Of a stretch of 44,605 bases of DNA, positions 1 to 8,515 are shown piece by piece. The position numbers and the translations under genes are program-made. Origin of the DNA: Sphingobacteriaceae bacterium UBA2059. GTDB taxonomy: Bacteria > Bacteroidota > Bacteroidia > Sphingobacteriales > Sphingobacteriaceae. The stretch is from contig DDAL01000031.1 in NCBI GenBank assembly GCA_002332615.1, forward strand, positions 49,636-94,240, read 5' to 3'. Every line of letters starts with the position of its first letter. Positions within the stretch are counted from its first letter, which is position 1. The notes under the pieces are model-generated. The model was not told where the DNA came from and did not search any database. It saw only the letters and a list, made by a program, of their open reading frames with translations.

Positions 1-2
1 AT

Positions 3-1901
3 AAAACGGAAATAAACAATGTAAAGCAGGATGTTCTGAGGGGAGAGACCAAGCTTCTTTATGTAGCTCCCGAATCGCTATCAAAAGCGGAAAATATAGA
101 ATTCCTGCGCCTTGTAAAAGTTTCTTTTGTTGCTGTAGACGAGGCTCACTGTATATCGGAGTGGGGCCACGATTTTCGGCCCGAATACCGTAAGATACGC
201 TCAGTTATCAATAACCTTGGCGATAATATCCCGATTATTGCTTTAACTGCTACTGCAACACCCAAGGTCCAGCAGGACATCATAAAAAACCTGCAAATGC
301 AGGAATATACGCTGTTTAAGTCTTCTTTCAACCGGCCCAACTTGTTTTATGACGTGCGTTCAAAGAAGAATGTTTTAAAAGAAATTGTCAGGTTTATCAA
401 AAGCAATGAAGGCAAATCGGGCATTATATACTGCCTCAGCAGAAAAAAGGTGGAAGAGGTTTCCGATGTTTTGAACCTGAATGGTATACGCTCATTGCCT
501 TATCACGCCGGTCTTGATTCTAAAGTAAGGGCCGAAACTCAGGATAAGTTCCTTACGGAGCGCGTAGATGTTATTGTAGCCACTATTGCCTTTGGCATGG
601 GAATCGATAAGCCGGATGTGCGCTATGTGATCCATCATGACATCCCTAAGAGCATGGAAGGTTATTATCAGGAGACCGGCAGGGTAGGACGTGACGGTGG
701 GGAGGGTGTTTGTGTGGCATTCTATTCTGAAAAGGATGTGGACAAGCTGGCTAAGTTTATGAAAGACAAGCCAGTATCTGAACGTGAAATAGGAACTCAG
801 ATACTCAAAGAGGTAATAGATTATGCCGAGTCGGCTGTTTGCCGCCGTAAACAGATCCTTCATTATTTTGGCGAGGACTTTGATGCGAACGACTGCAATT
901 GTATGTGTGACAACTGCAAGGCTGATAAAACCTGGTTTGAGGGAACAGATAAACTCAAAACAGTTTTACTTCTTATGAAGAAGCTGGGCGAAAAATTTGA
1001 TGATCAGCATATTGTAAACGTATTGATGGGAGTTGAAACCTCTCAGATAAAAGATTATAAACATCACCTGCTGCCGGAATTCGGATCAGGAAAAGAAGAT
1101 GGCGAAATTGTATGGAAGTCGCTGATGCGTGAAGCATTGCTTGACAATTTTTTCATAAAGGAAATTGACAACTACGGATTGCTCAGGGTAAGTAATAAGG
1201 GCGCTGCTTTTATTGAAAATCCTTATTCCATTAAATTTGTCCTTAACAGGCAAATTGAGTCTGATAGCGACGATCAGGAGGAGACGGTAGGCTCGGGAAG
1301 CGGTGGCTTGGATGCGGAGCTGCTAAGTATGCTGAAGGATTTACGCAGAACTATAGGAAAGAGAGATAACGTACCACCCTATGTGATTTTTCAAGACCCC
1401 TCTCTTGAAGAAATGTGCCTGCACTATCCTGTAAGTATCGAGGAGCTAAAGCAGATACAGGGAGTCGGAGCGGGTAAAGCAGCTCGCTTCGGGCAGCCTT
1501 TTGTCTCTCTGATTAAAAAGTACGTTGAAGACAATGACATACAGCGTCCTGTTGATCTGGTCGTTAAAAGTGCAGCAAACAAGTCGGCTTTAAAAGTCTA
1601 TATTATACAGAATATTGACCGCAAGATTTCTTTGGAAGACATTGCCGACTCGAAAGGCATTTCTTATGAAGATGTGCTCAAGGAAGTGGAAACCATCGTT
1701 AATTCGGGCACAAGGCTTAATATAGATTATTATGTTGATGAAGTGCTTGATGAGGAGCGGCAGGACGAAGTTTTTGAATACTTCAGAACGTCTGAAACCG
1801 GCTCTATTGAAGATGCATTGAAGGAGCTGGGAACAGAAGAATATTCGTTTGAAGAACTCCAGCTAATGAAAGTTAAATTTTTATCCGAACTAGGTAACTA
1901 A
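3..1901 (+). CDS. recQ: ATP-dependent DNA helicase RecQ (5' end outside window)
   Basis: The gene enters the window already open in the frame that begins at base 3, so about 632 residues are visible. Roughly 100 N-terminal residues, including the Walker A region, are missing. The DEAH box (DEAHCISEWGHDFRPEYR, bases 138-191) is the RecQ motif II signature. It is followed by SF2 motifs IV-VI (IVATIAFGMGIDKPDVRYV and YYQETGRVGRDG). Next come a Cys cluster of the RecQ zinc-binding region (CNCMCDNC), an RQC part, and an HRDC domain near bases 1310-1530 (LLSMLKDLRRTIGKRDNV). About 120 further residues form a helix-turn-helix-like tail, a length usual for Bacteroidota RecQ. The enzyme unwinds DNA 3'-5' in recombination and fork repair. 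Its stop TAA shares its last A with the ATG of kdsA, so the two are probably translationally coupled. Confidence 0.96.
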   Translation, partial: KTEINNVKQDVLRGETKLLYVAPESLSKAENIEFLRLVKVSFVAVDEAHCISEWGHDFRPEYRKIRSVINNLGDNIPIIALTATATPKVQQDIIKNLQMQEYTLFKSSFNRPNLFYDVRSKKNVLKEIVRFIKSNEGKSGIIYCLSRKKVEEVSDVLNLNGIRSLPYHAGLDSKVRAETQDKFLTERVDVIVATIAFGMGIDKPDVRYVIHHDIPKSMEGYYQETGRVGRDGGEGVCVAFYSEKDVDKLAKFMKDKPVSEREIGTQILKEVIDYAESAVCRRKQILHYFGEDFDANDCNCMCDNCKADKTWFEGTDKLKTVLLLMKKLGEKFDDQHIVNVLMGVETSQIKDYKHHLLPEFGSGKEDGEIVWKSLMREALLDNFFIKEIDNYGLLRVSNKGAAFIENPYSIKFVLNRQIESDSDDQEETVGSGSGGLDAELLSMLKDLRRTIGKRDNVPPYVIFQDPSLEEMCLHYPVSIEELKQIQGVGAGKAARFGQPFVSLIKKYVEDNDIQRPVDLVVKSAANKSALKVYIIQNIDRKISLEDIADSKGISYEDVLKEVETIVNSGTRLNIDYYVDEVLDEERQDEVFEYFRTSETGSIEDALKELGTEEYSFEELQLMKVKFLSELGN

Positions 1902-2713
1902 TGATTGATCTTATTCCCGGCATCCAGCATGCCGGTTCTCCAAACTTTTTTTTAATGGCAGGCCCTTGCCTCATCGAAGGTGAAGATATGGCACTTGAAA
2001 TAGCCGAACGTATTGTAAAGATCACAGATAGATTGCAGATTCCCTTTATTTTCAAAGGATCTTACCGTAAGGCAAACCGCTCATCCCTTTCGTCTTTTAC
2101 TGGCATAGGCGATGAAAAGGCTTTGAAGATACTCTCCAGGGTAGGGCAGTCCTTTGGAATACCGGTTGTGACCGATATTCATGAAAGCAGTGAGGCTGCT
2201 ATCGCGGCCGAATATGTCGATGTTCTTCAGATTCCCGCTTTTCTTTGTCGCCAGACAGACCTCTTAATTGCAGCGGCCCGGACAGGTAAGGTTGTGAATA
2301 TTAAAAAAGGGCAGTTCCTCTCGCCCATGTCGATGAAATTTGCTGTTGAAAAAGTTCAGGAGTCAGGCAATGACAAAATACTTCTGACCGACCGCGGTAC
2401 CATGTTCGGCTATCAGGACATGATCGTTGATTATCGCAGTATCCCGCAAATGCAATCTCTAGGGGTGCCCGTTGTAATGGATTGTACTCATTCGCTCCAA
2501 CAACCCAACCAAAGCACCGGTGTAACAGGCGGTATTCCCAGCCTGATTGAGCCAATAGCAAAAGCAGCAATAGCAGTGGGCGCGGATGGTTTGTTTATAG
2601 AAACGCATATGGAACCAGCGATTGCTAAGTCTGACGGTGCAAATATGCTCCCTCTGCAAGCGTTAGAAGCTTTGCTGACAAAACTTGTAAGGATAAGAGA
2701 GGCTATACTATAA
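1901..2713 (+). CDS. kdsA: 3-deoxy-8-phosphooctulonate synthase (metal-dependent type)
   Basis: 270 residues, the usual length. KdsA condenses phosphoenolpyruvate with D-arabinose 5-phosphate to give KDO-8-phosphate, a cytoplasmic step towards the inner core of lipopolysaccharide. Recognisable motifs are the start of the TIM barrel (FFLMAGPCLIEGED), FKGSYRKANRSS, TDIHE, LQIPAFLCRQTDLL, NIKKGQFLSP and DRGTMFGYQDMIVDYRS. Cys23 in AGPC sits where metal-independent enzymes such as E. coli KdsA carry Asn, so this copy should belong to the metal-dependent class. The ATG overlaps the recQ stop by one base. An intrinsic terminator follows about 50 bp downstream and closes the two-gene unit. Confidence 0.96.
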   Translation: MIDLIPGIQHAGSPNFFLMAGPCLIEGEDMALEIAERIVKITDRLQIPFIFKGSYRKANRSSLSSFTGIGDEKALKILSRVGQSFGIPVVTDIHESSEAAIAAEYVDVLQIPAFLCRQTDLLIAAARTGKVVNIKKGQFLSPMSMKFAVEKVQESGNDKILLTDRGTMFGYQDMIVDYRSIPQMQSLGVPVVMDCTHSLQQPNQSTGVTGGIPSLIEPIAKAAIAVGADGLFIETHMEPAIAKSDGANMLPLQALEALLTKLVRIREAIL

Positions 2714-2760
2714 GACAGCTTTTATTCAAGACCTTATATATCCCGCTGAGTTCGGGGTAG

Positions 2761-2792
2761 AGCCTTATCCCACTTCGGATAGGGCTTTTTTA
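2761..2792 (+). terminator. Intrinsic terminator of recQ-kdsA
   Basis: A 10-bp stem (2761-2770 with 2777-2786, one G-U pair) and a 6-base loop are followed by a run of six T on the plus strand. The hairpin overlaps the last codons and stop of the convergent photolyase gene, so it is partly coding on the other strand. There is no T-run in the minus direction, so it should act only on recQ-kdsA transcripts. Confidence 0.8.
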
Positions 2793-4084
2793 TAGGTTTC
2801 AAGCGCTCGTTTTCGCGCAAAGTCATGGTCAACAAGTGGTGGCAGACAAGCGCCGCTGTAGCCGGGTATCCAGCGTTTGATATATCTTAATTCTGGATCA
2901 AACTTTTTAGCCTGCAGTGCAGGATTAAAAATGCGGTAATAGGGTGCTGCATCACATCCGCAGCTTGCCGCCCATTGCCAGTTTCCATTGTTGGAAGAAA
3001 GCTCATAATCCAAAAGCTTGGAACCGAAATACGCCTCCCCCCAGCGCCAGTCGATAAGCAGATGCTTGGTAAGAAAACTGGCAACGACCATACGCACCCT
3101 ATTGTGCATCCAGCCTGTAGCATTAAGCTGACGCATACCCGCGTCCACTAGTGCATAGCCGGTTTCTCCCCGGCACCAGCGTTCAAACTCTTGTTCGTTG
3201 TTGCGCCACTGAATGGAATTATATTTGCTATTGAAATTTTGAGTGACAACCTTAGGGAAATGATACAGGATCATCATGAAAAACTCGCGCCAGATGAGTT
3301 CGTTTAGCCAGACTTCGCTGTGTTTAGTCGCAATAGTTACCAGGCGGCGTATGCTCAGTGTGCCAAAGCGAAGGTACACACCGGCGTAACTCGTTCCCTC
3401 AATCCCGGGCGTATTGCGATCATCGGCGTAGCTGGCAAGTAGTTCGGCAGCTAGCCGAACTGCCGGCACCTGCGGATTTATATACTCAAACCCCATGTCC
3501 TTTAAGGAGGGAACAGGGAAGGGTGCATGCTTCAGGCACTTACTTAGCAGGGCTTCGCTTGGGTATAGCTTTATAGGGTGAATGGCCAGTTTTTGCTTCC
3601 ACATTCGCGAGTAGGGAGTGAATACAGTATATGGTTCGCCATTGCTTTTCAGCACCTCGCTTTTTTCAAAAATTACCTGATCCTTAAATGTATAAAAGTT
3701 TGCACCGCGTTCTCTTAGAAGCGCTTCAATTTCCTTGTCCCTCTCTATTGCATAAGGTTCATAGTCATGGTTTGCGTACACTTCTTTGACATGGAACAGC
3801 TCGCAAAGCCGTTTGAAAGAGTCGGCGGGAGTACCATACAGGCAAAGGAGGGAGGAGCCTCCTTCCCGCTGAAGCATAGCATCGAGAGTATGGAGGGTAT
3901 GGTGAATATACGACACTCTTTTATCCTTTTTATCTGGAAGAAGAGAAAGGATTTCGGTGTCGAAAACAAAGCAGACCAACACAGGAAAATTGCTTCTCAA
4001 GGCATGGTATAGCGCAGTATTATCGTCCAGGCGAAGGTCTCGCCTAAGCCAGCAGACTGCGATTTCCTGATCGGATAGGTTCAT
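2765..4084 (-). CDS. phrB: Deoxyribodipyrimidine photolyase (cryptochrome/photolyase family)
   Basis: 439 residues. The protein uses FAD and blue light to split cyclobutane pyrimidine dimers in DNA. The N-terminal antenna-binding Rossmann domain begins with CWLRRDLRLDDNTALYHAL. The C-terminal FAD-binding helical domain carries ELIWREFF, WMHNRVRMVVASFLTK, LLIDWRWGEAYF and NNGNWQWAASCGCDAAPYYR, the signature of class I photolyases. The Trp residues in these motifs fit the electron-transfer chain. It is the last gene of a minus-strand run behind five carotenoid genes, with a 76-bp gap to the lycopene cyclase gene. This suggests a shared light-protection role; whether it is on the same transcript is uncertain because a hairpin lies in the gap. 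A cryptochrome-like sensory role cannot be excluded, but the motif set favours repair. Confidence 0.93.
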   Translation of the reverse strand: MNLSDQEIAVCWLRRDLRLDDNTALYHALRSNFPVLVCFVFDTEILSLLPDKKDKRVSYIHHTLHTLDAMLQREGGSSLLCLYGTPADSFKRLCELFHVKEVYANHDYEPYAIERDKEIEALLRERGANFYTFKDQVIFEKSEVLKSNGEPYTVFTPYSRMWKQKLAIHPIKLYPSEALLSKCLKHAPFPVPSLKDMGFEYINPQVPAVRLAAELLASYADDRNTPGIEGTSYAGVYLRFGTLSIRRLVTIATKHSEVWLNELIWREFFMMILYHFPKVVTQNFNSKYNSIQWRNNEQEFERWCRGETGYALVDAGMRQLNATGWMHNRVRMVVASFLTKHLLIDWRWGEAYFGSKLLDYELSSNNGNWQWAASCGCDAAPYYRIFNPALQAKKFDPELRYIKRWIPGYSGACLPPLVDHDFARKRALETYKKALSEVG

Positions 4085-4113
4085 ATGCTTTCTATTGTTT
4101 AAATGCGTTTGAT

Positions 4114-4142
4114 CCTACTGCTTTAAAGATCGAAGCAGTAGG
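4114..4142 (-). terminator. Hairpin between the lycopene cyclase and photolyase genes
   Basis: A perfect 9-bp inverted repeat (4114-4122 with 4134-4142) encloses an 11-base loop. No T-run follows in the minus direction, so it is at best an attenuator or an mRNA end stabiliser rather than a strong terminator. It lies between the end of the crt genes and the start of the photolyase gene. Confidence 0.4.
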
Positions 4143-4160
4143 GTACGTAATTCGTTAAGT

Positions 4161-4871
4161 TTAAGGTTGGTTTGAAGTGATGTTGCTTAATCGCCTTGAT
4201 TCAAAGAGTTTGAATAAATAGATGTTCAACAGGATCAGCTCAAATCCATAGAAAGCATCCTCAATAGGGATAGTCAGTATACGGAGGTTGAGGTTCTCGG
4301 CATGATTATACTTAACAACAGCATCCTCTATGCCTGTACCGGTTAATATGCCATTGACAACGAAGAAGGGAATAAGCAGAATTCCGTAAACAAGAGTGAC
4401 CTTTCCGAACCAGTCAACACGGGCTACAAATTTTAGGTATAAGCATACCATACCTGTACTCAAGAAGGTAATGAATGTATATATTTTATCGTAATTGAAA
4501 GAGCCCGTTAGTAACAGACCTGCAGAAAACACTACACAAAAAACAGATTCAGCGGTTCTGTTCCATTTAAGATCGTAGAACTTATCGAGGCAAAAGAATG
4601 TAAATACGCAGGAGAAAGGAATGCAGATGAAAAATAAGATCTCCTCCAAAGGCAAACTCAGAAAAGATGGCCCTAAGAGGTAGTTTTCATTAAACCACCA
4701 TACGCCCATACGTGTGAAAGTGGCATCCCACACTATAAAAATAAGAGCCACAATGAGATTCGCTTTGAAGAAAGAACCAAAGTGTTCATTGAATCTTATT
4801 TTGCCATGATAAGAGTAGATAAACGGAATAAAGATGGTAAAGAAATTAACAAGCAAATAAAGTGTTTTCAT
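4161..4871 (-). CDS. crtYcd: Lycopene beta-cyclase, fused CrtYc-CrtYd type
   Basis: 236 residues with six or seven membrane segments. This integral membrane family cyclises the ends of lycopene to form beta-carotene. Two similar halves can be seen: the first contains WDATFTRMGVWWFNENY and the acidic motif PLEEILFF, and the second has PIEDAFYGFELILLN. Doubled P(L/I)E(E/D) motifs are typical of the heterodimeric CrtYc/CrtYd cyclases of actinobacteria and of their single-chain Bacteroidota counterparts. The start codon overlaps the crtZ stop by four bases (ATGA), indicating translational coupling. It differs from the soluble flavoprotein CrtY of proteobacteria, which has an N-terminal dinucleotide fold not seen here. 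Confidence 0.9.
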   Translation of the reverse strand: MKTLYLLVNFFTIFIPFIYSYHGKIRFNEHFGSFFKANLIVALIFIVWDATFTRMGVWWFNENYLLGPSFLSLPLEEILFFICIPFSCVFTFFCLDKFYDLKWNRTAESVFCVVFSAGLLLTGSFNYDKIYTFITFLSTGMVCLYLKFVARVDWFGKVTLVYGILLIPFFVVNGILTGTGIEDAVVKYNHAENLNLRILTIPIEDAFYGFELILLNIYLFKLFESRRLSNITSNQP

Positions 4872-5347
4872 AGCTTTTCATTGGTTTTTGGTTTCATTTC
4901 CCTGTAATATTTGAGAGGCACCCATAACATGCCAAAACACTCCCCGTCTTCCTTTCCTATATGTTTGTGGTGCATTTTATGCGCCCGGCGCAAGGCCTTG
5001 AAATAAGGAGAGTTGGCGTTTCGGAGTAATTTAAAACGCTGATGGATAAAGATATCATGTACAAAGAAATAAGCAAAACCATATAGAGTTATCCCAAGCC
5101 CTATCCAGAACAAATAGTTGTAATCGTTTCTCATACCGAAGTAAAGACAGATAATACCCGGAATAGCGAATATGAGAAAGAAGAAATCATTACGTTCAAA
5201 AAAACTGTCGGACTCTTTTTTATGGTGATCCCGGTGGAAAGTCCAAAGTAAGCCATGCATAATGTATTTATGTGTAAACCAGGCAACGCCTTCCATAGTA
5301 AGAAATGCGGCTAAGACAATAAACAGGTTAATTAATATGTTTTTCAT
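4868..5347 (-). CDS. crtZ: Beta-carotene hydroxylase
   Basis: 159 residues and four probable membrane helices. CrtZ is a di-iron enzyme of the fatty-acid hydroxylase superfamily that adds 3-hydroxyl groups to the beta-ionone rings, giving cryptoxanthin and then zeaxanthin. The histidine clusters that bind iron are clear: H26-x4-H31, H38-xx-HH42, H97-x4-H102 and H123-xx-HH127 (HKYIMHG, HRDHHK, HDIFIHQ, HKMHHKH). The 3' end overlaps the cyclase start by four bases. A 55-bp gap separates it from idi upstream. No ketolase (crtW) gene is visible, so zeaxanthin is the predicted end product of this cluster. Confidence 0.93.
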   Translation of the reverse strand: MKNILINLFIVLAAFLTMEGVAWFTHKYIMHGLLWTFHRDHHKKESDSFFERNDFFFLIFAIPGIICLYFGMRNDYNYLFWIGLGITLYGFAYFFVHDIFIHQRFKLLRNANSPYFKALRRAHKMHHKHIGKEDGECFGMLWVPLKYYREMKPKTNEKL

Positions 5348-5402
5348 AGGTCGGGTTATTAAGTCTTTTTTAAAGCAACAATTGTTTAAACAGCAGCATT
5401 GA

Positions 5403-5915
5403 TCAGTTTAATGAATTAACTATCTGCGGCAGGCATATGTTCAGCCATGCAGAGAACTTCTCAGGATTTTTAAGCATATCTGCCTGCAAATCGGCCAGAC
5501 TGATATATTTCCATGCTTTGACCTCCCGGGGGTTCCTTACAGGTTCATGATTGCTTATACCGTAATATACATGATCAATCTCATGCTCCGTGAGTCCGTT
5601 ATCAAATGCAGCACAATATGTAAACTTAAATTGAAAGGTTAATCTGCATTGCATTCCCATTTCTTCATTTAATCTTCGTAGTGCAGCGTCGGCCGTTTGC
5701 TCATTGACGTTTGGGTGCCCGCAACATGTATTGCTCCAAACACCGGGCGAATGATACTTTTCTTCGGCCCTTTGCTGGATTAAAAGCTCACCCTTCGAAT
5801 TAAAGATAAACACTGAAAAAGCTCTGTGCAGCACTCCGGTCTGGTGGACTTTTAATTTTTCCAAAGAACCGATTTCCTTATCATTATGATCAACCAGAAT
5901 AAGCTGTTCTGACAT
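5403..5915 (-). CDS. idi: Isopentenyl-diphosphate delta-isomerase, type I
   Basis: 170 residues, close to the usual length. It interconverts isopentenyl and dimethylallyl diphosphate, supplying both C5 units for prenyl chain assembly. It has a Nudix-like fold. The catalytic Cys is in SNTCCGHP (Cys65 by position), the acid is E112 in HEIDHVYYG, and metal-binding His residues include H24 and H30 (HQTGVLHRAF) and H67. The degenerate Nudix helix is RRLNEEMG. It lies between crtB and crtZ on the same strand, so precursor supply is probably co-expressed with carotenoid synthesis. Confidence 0.95.
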   Translation of the reverse strand: MSEQLILVDHNDKEIGSLEKLKVHQTGVLHRAFSVFIFNSKGELLIQQRAEEKYHSPGVWSNTCCGHPNVNEQTADAALRRLNEEMGMQCRLTFQFKFTYCAAFDNGLTEHEIDHVYYGISNHEPVRNPREVKAWKYISLADLQADMLKNPEKFSAWLNICLPQIVNSLN

Positions 5916-5987
5916 TTATTGAAGCGTTAGCAATCGTTTATATATTATTTATCTGTTTAGTTTCAAGTTATTTATAACCTTATATGC

Positions 5988-6824
5988 TTATAATAAGTTT
6001 AGCTTGCACTCAAGGAAACTATTGACCATTAGACCCAGTTTCTTTCCGTTATTGATTCGTATTCTTTGGGAAAGCACCTTCTCAGGCTTGAGCTTTTTAA
6101 TCTTCGTAAACAAAGAACGGTAATAGACATAAGCCAGATAAACGCCTCCTTTCGAAGTGGCGGGAAGTTTTTTTATGCCTTCCAGGGCCACTTTGAAGTC
6201 CTCTTCGATTTCGCTTTCTATCTGCCGTTTTGAACTGTAGCTAAAATCTTCCATATCAACGTTTGGGAAATAAGCCCTTCCAAGAAGTTGATAGTCGTCC
6301 TTAAGGTCGCGCAGGAAGTTTACTTTTTGAAACGCAGCGCCCAGGCACATGGCACTGTCTTTTAACTCGTTGTAGTAATGGCTATTGCCGCCGGTAAATA
6401 CCTGTAAGCACATAAGACCTACCACTTCTGCCGATCCTAAAATATACTGTTTGAAATCTTCGGGAGTATAGATTGTTTTTTCGAGATCCATTTCCATGCT
6501 TTCAAAAAATGTAGAAATAAGCGTAAGGTCTATAGTGTACTTCCTTACCACATGCTGAAAAGAATTCAAGATAGGATTTAACGATATTTCTTTGTTAATG
6601 GCATCGAAGGTTTCATTCTTAAAGTCCTTCAAGAGAGTTCGTTTGTCATAACCGTCGAAGCTATCAACTATTTCATCAGCTAATCTGACAAAGCCATAAA
6701 TTGCATACACTGGTTTTCGAACTTCGGGGCTAAGCAGTAATATGCCCAAAGAAAAGCTGGTGCTGTAGGCGCGTGTGGTAAGAATACTGGTCCGCAAGGA
6801 GACATCGTCATAAAGCTGCTTCAT
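5988..6824 (-). CDS. crtB: Phytoene synthase
   Basis: 278 residues from the chosen start. It joins two geranylgeranyl diphosphate molecules head to head to give phytoene. Both Asp-rich substrate and Mg binding motifs of the squalene/phytoene synthase family are present: D50-E-I-V-D54 and LRDLKDDYQLLGRAYFP. An in-frame ATG ten codons upstream (6854) would place the start inside crtI. The ATG at 6824 is preferred because it lies four bases beyond the crtI stop (6829-6831) and begins with the conserved MKQLYDDVSLRTS...YSTSF opening. The next gene in the run is idi, after about 70 bp. Confidence 0.95.
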   Translation of the reverse strand: MKQLYDDVSLRTSILTTRAYSTSFSLGILLLSPEVRKPVYAIYGFVRLADEIVDSFDGYDKRTLLKDFKNETFDAINKEISLNPILNSFQHVVRKYTIDLTLISTFFESMEMDLEKTIYTPEDFKQYILGSAEVVGLMCLQVFTGGNSHYYNELKDSAMCLGAAFQKVNFLRDLKDDYQLLGRAYFPNVDMEDFSYSSKRQIESEIEEDFKVALEGIKKLPATSKGGVYLAYVYYRSLFTKIKKLKPEKVLSQRIRINNGKKLGLMVNSFLECKLNLL

Positions 6825-6828
6825 TCTT

Positions 6829-8301
6829 CTAGGTATTAAAGTATTTAAGAACAAGCTCTGAGGCTACTTTACCCGATATAAGCGCCGGGGGCACTCCCGG
6901 GCCAGGTACAGTAAGCTGGCCGGTATAAAACAAATTGCTTACCTTTTTATTAATAATCTTTGGTTTAAGATTGGCCGTTTGAAGCAAGGTATTTGCCAGC
7001 CCGTAAGCATTTCCTTTGTAGGAGTTGTAATCAGAAATAAAGTCTTTAATGCAATAACTCTTTTCATAATCTACAAAACCTTTGATGTCTTCACCCGTGT
7101 GATACTCAAGACGTTCAATCATTTTGTTAAAGTACTTCTTTCGCAGATGTTCGGTATCTTCCAGGCCGGGGGCCAGAGGCATCAATAAAAAAAGATTCTC
7201 GTGCCCGGCCGGCATTACCGTATTGTCCGACTTTGATGTACAGCAGGCATAAAACAGGGGTTTAGCCGGCCATTTAGGATCTTTGTAAATATCAATGGAA
7301 TGTTGTTCCAGGTCTTCCTCAAAAAAAAGCGTGTGATGCACCAGATTCTTGATTTCTTTACTCACGCCCAGGTAGAAAATCAGGCAGGAAGGAGCAAAGG
7401 TTTTCTTACTCCAGTAGTTTTCATCATAATTGCGATATTCCTTATCAAGTAAATTCTCTTCTACATGGTGGTAGTCAGCAGAAGCAATTACTGCATCATA
7501 TTCAACTCTTTTATTATTAACAATCAGTCCTTTAACCTTTTTATTTTCAATTACAATTTTAGATACTGCCGAATTGAAATAGCACTCGCATCCCTGCCGT
7601 TCGGCAAGTTTTTGCATTGCTTTAATAACTCCGCCAAAGCCTCCTTCAGGATACCAGGTTCCCAGCGTAAGGCCGGCATAGTTCATTAAGCTATATAAAG
7701 CAGGTGTGTCCCGCGGCATGGCTCCTAAAAATAAAACAGGGAATTCCATAAGAGCAACAAGCTTTGGATGTTGGAAGTAGTTTTTAACATGCTTACTGAA
7801 AGAAGAAAAAACATCCAGACGAAGCACTCCTTTAATTAGATCGATGTCTGCAAATTCCAGTAGCGAAAGCCCCGGCTTATGAACAAGCTTTCGCATGCCT
7901 ACTTCATATTTAAAGCGTGCATCGCTCATAAAGTCGTCCAGCTTTGAGCTGCTGCCCTGTTCGATGGATTCAAACAGGTCCTTCAACTCGGCATAATCCG
8001 AGGGCACATGCATAGGCCCATCTTTAAAAACTATGTCAAAAGACGGATCAAGAAGCTTAAGTTTGTATTCATCCTGCACGGATATATTGAAGTCACTAAA
8101 AAAACGTTCAAATACATCCGGCATCCAGTACCAGCTTGGGCCCATATCAAACGTATAGCCGTTATCAGTTTTTAACTGCCTGGCCCTGCCTCCTGATGCG
8201 GCATTCTTTTCATAGATATGAACTTCATGTCCGGCCTTGGATAAATAGCAAGCGGAGCTTAAACCGGAAAATCCTGAGCCGATAATTGCGATACGGGGCA
8301 T
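6829..8301 (-). CDS. crtI: Phytoene desaturase/dehydrogenase
   Basis: 490 residues. It converts phytoene stepwise to lycopene with an FAD cofactor at the membrane surface. The N-terminal dinucleotide-binding fold is IAIIGSGFSGLSSACYLS (GxGxxG at residues 8-13) followed by VHIYEKN. The C-terminal CrtI signature is FYTGQLTVPGPGVPPALISG. It is the first gene of the carotenoid run. An imperfect dyad lies just upstream of its ATG. No regulatory gene (MerR/LitR type) sits next to it, although such genes often accompany crt clusters in related bacteria. Confidence 0.96.
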   Translation of the reverse strand: MPRIAIIGSGFSGLSSACYLSKAGHEVHIYEKNAASGGRARQLKTDNGYTFDMGPSWYWMPDVFERFFSDFNISVQDEYKLKLLDPSFDIVFKDGPMHVPSDYAELKDLFESIEQGSSSKLDDFMSDARFKYEVGMRKLVHKPGLSLLEFADIDLIKGVLRLDVFSSFSKHVKNYFQHPKLVALMEFPVLFLGAMPRDTPALYSLMNYAGLTLGTWYPEGGFGGVIKAMQKLAERQGCECYFNSAVSKIVIENKKVKGLIVNNKRVEYDAVIASADYHHVEENLLDKEYRNYDENYWSKKTFAPSCLIFYLGVSKEIKNLVHHTLFFEEDLEQHSIDIYKDPKWPAKPLFYACCTSKSDNTVMPAGHENLFLLMPLAPGLEDTEHLRKKYFNKMIERLEYHTGEDIKGFVDYEKSYCIKDFISDYNSYKGNAYGLANTLLQTANLKPKIINKKVSNLFYTGQLTVPGPGVPPALISGKVASELVLKYFNT

Positions 8302-8316
8302 AGTTTATTTTGAAGA

Positions 8317-8335
8317 GTAAACAGTAATTGTTAAC
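8317..8335. promoter_or_regulatory. Dyad upstream of crtI, candidate operator
   Basis: GTAAACA (8317-8323) and TGTTAAC (8329-8335) form an inverted repeat with one mismatch and a 5-base spacer, centred about 25 bp before the crtI ATG. This is where a repressor or activator of the carotenoid operon could bind. The protein is not encoded in the window, so the assignment is inference from position and symmetry. Confidence 0.35.
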
Positions 8336-8483
8336 ATTTACCGGAGGCGTTTTGTTCGCCTGAATCTTCAAAAACAAGATTTTATCTTCCCACGCTATTG
8401 TCAGCTGAACGCGCTCCTTTAGTTTTTGAACAACGTCCTAGATCTTTCCAGGGAGAATTCGAACTTTTGGAACGCGACGGCAA

Positions 8484-8505
8484 AGCCGGTATGCAATAGC
8501 CGGCT
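8484..8505 (-). terminator. Weak hairpin after the M28 peptidase gene
   Basis: AGCCGG (8484-8489) pairs with CCGGCT (8500-8505) across a 10-base loop, about 10 bp past the peptidase stop in its reading direction. Only a short T-rich stretch follows. The rest of the 8302-8515 gap shows a short GC hairpin (8345-8361) and the crtI dyad but no gene. Confidence 0.35.
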
Positions 8506-8515
8506 CATAATGCAC

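Noticed and set aside
6825..6854. Upstream start of crtB inside crtI
   Set aside because: The ATG at 6824 follows the crtI stop by four bases and matches the conserved family N-terminus.
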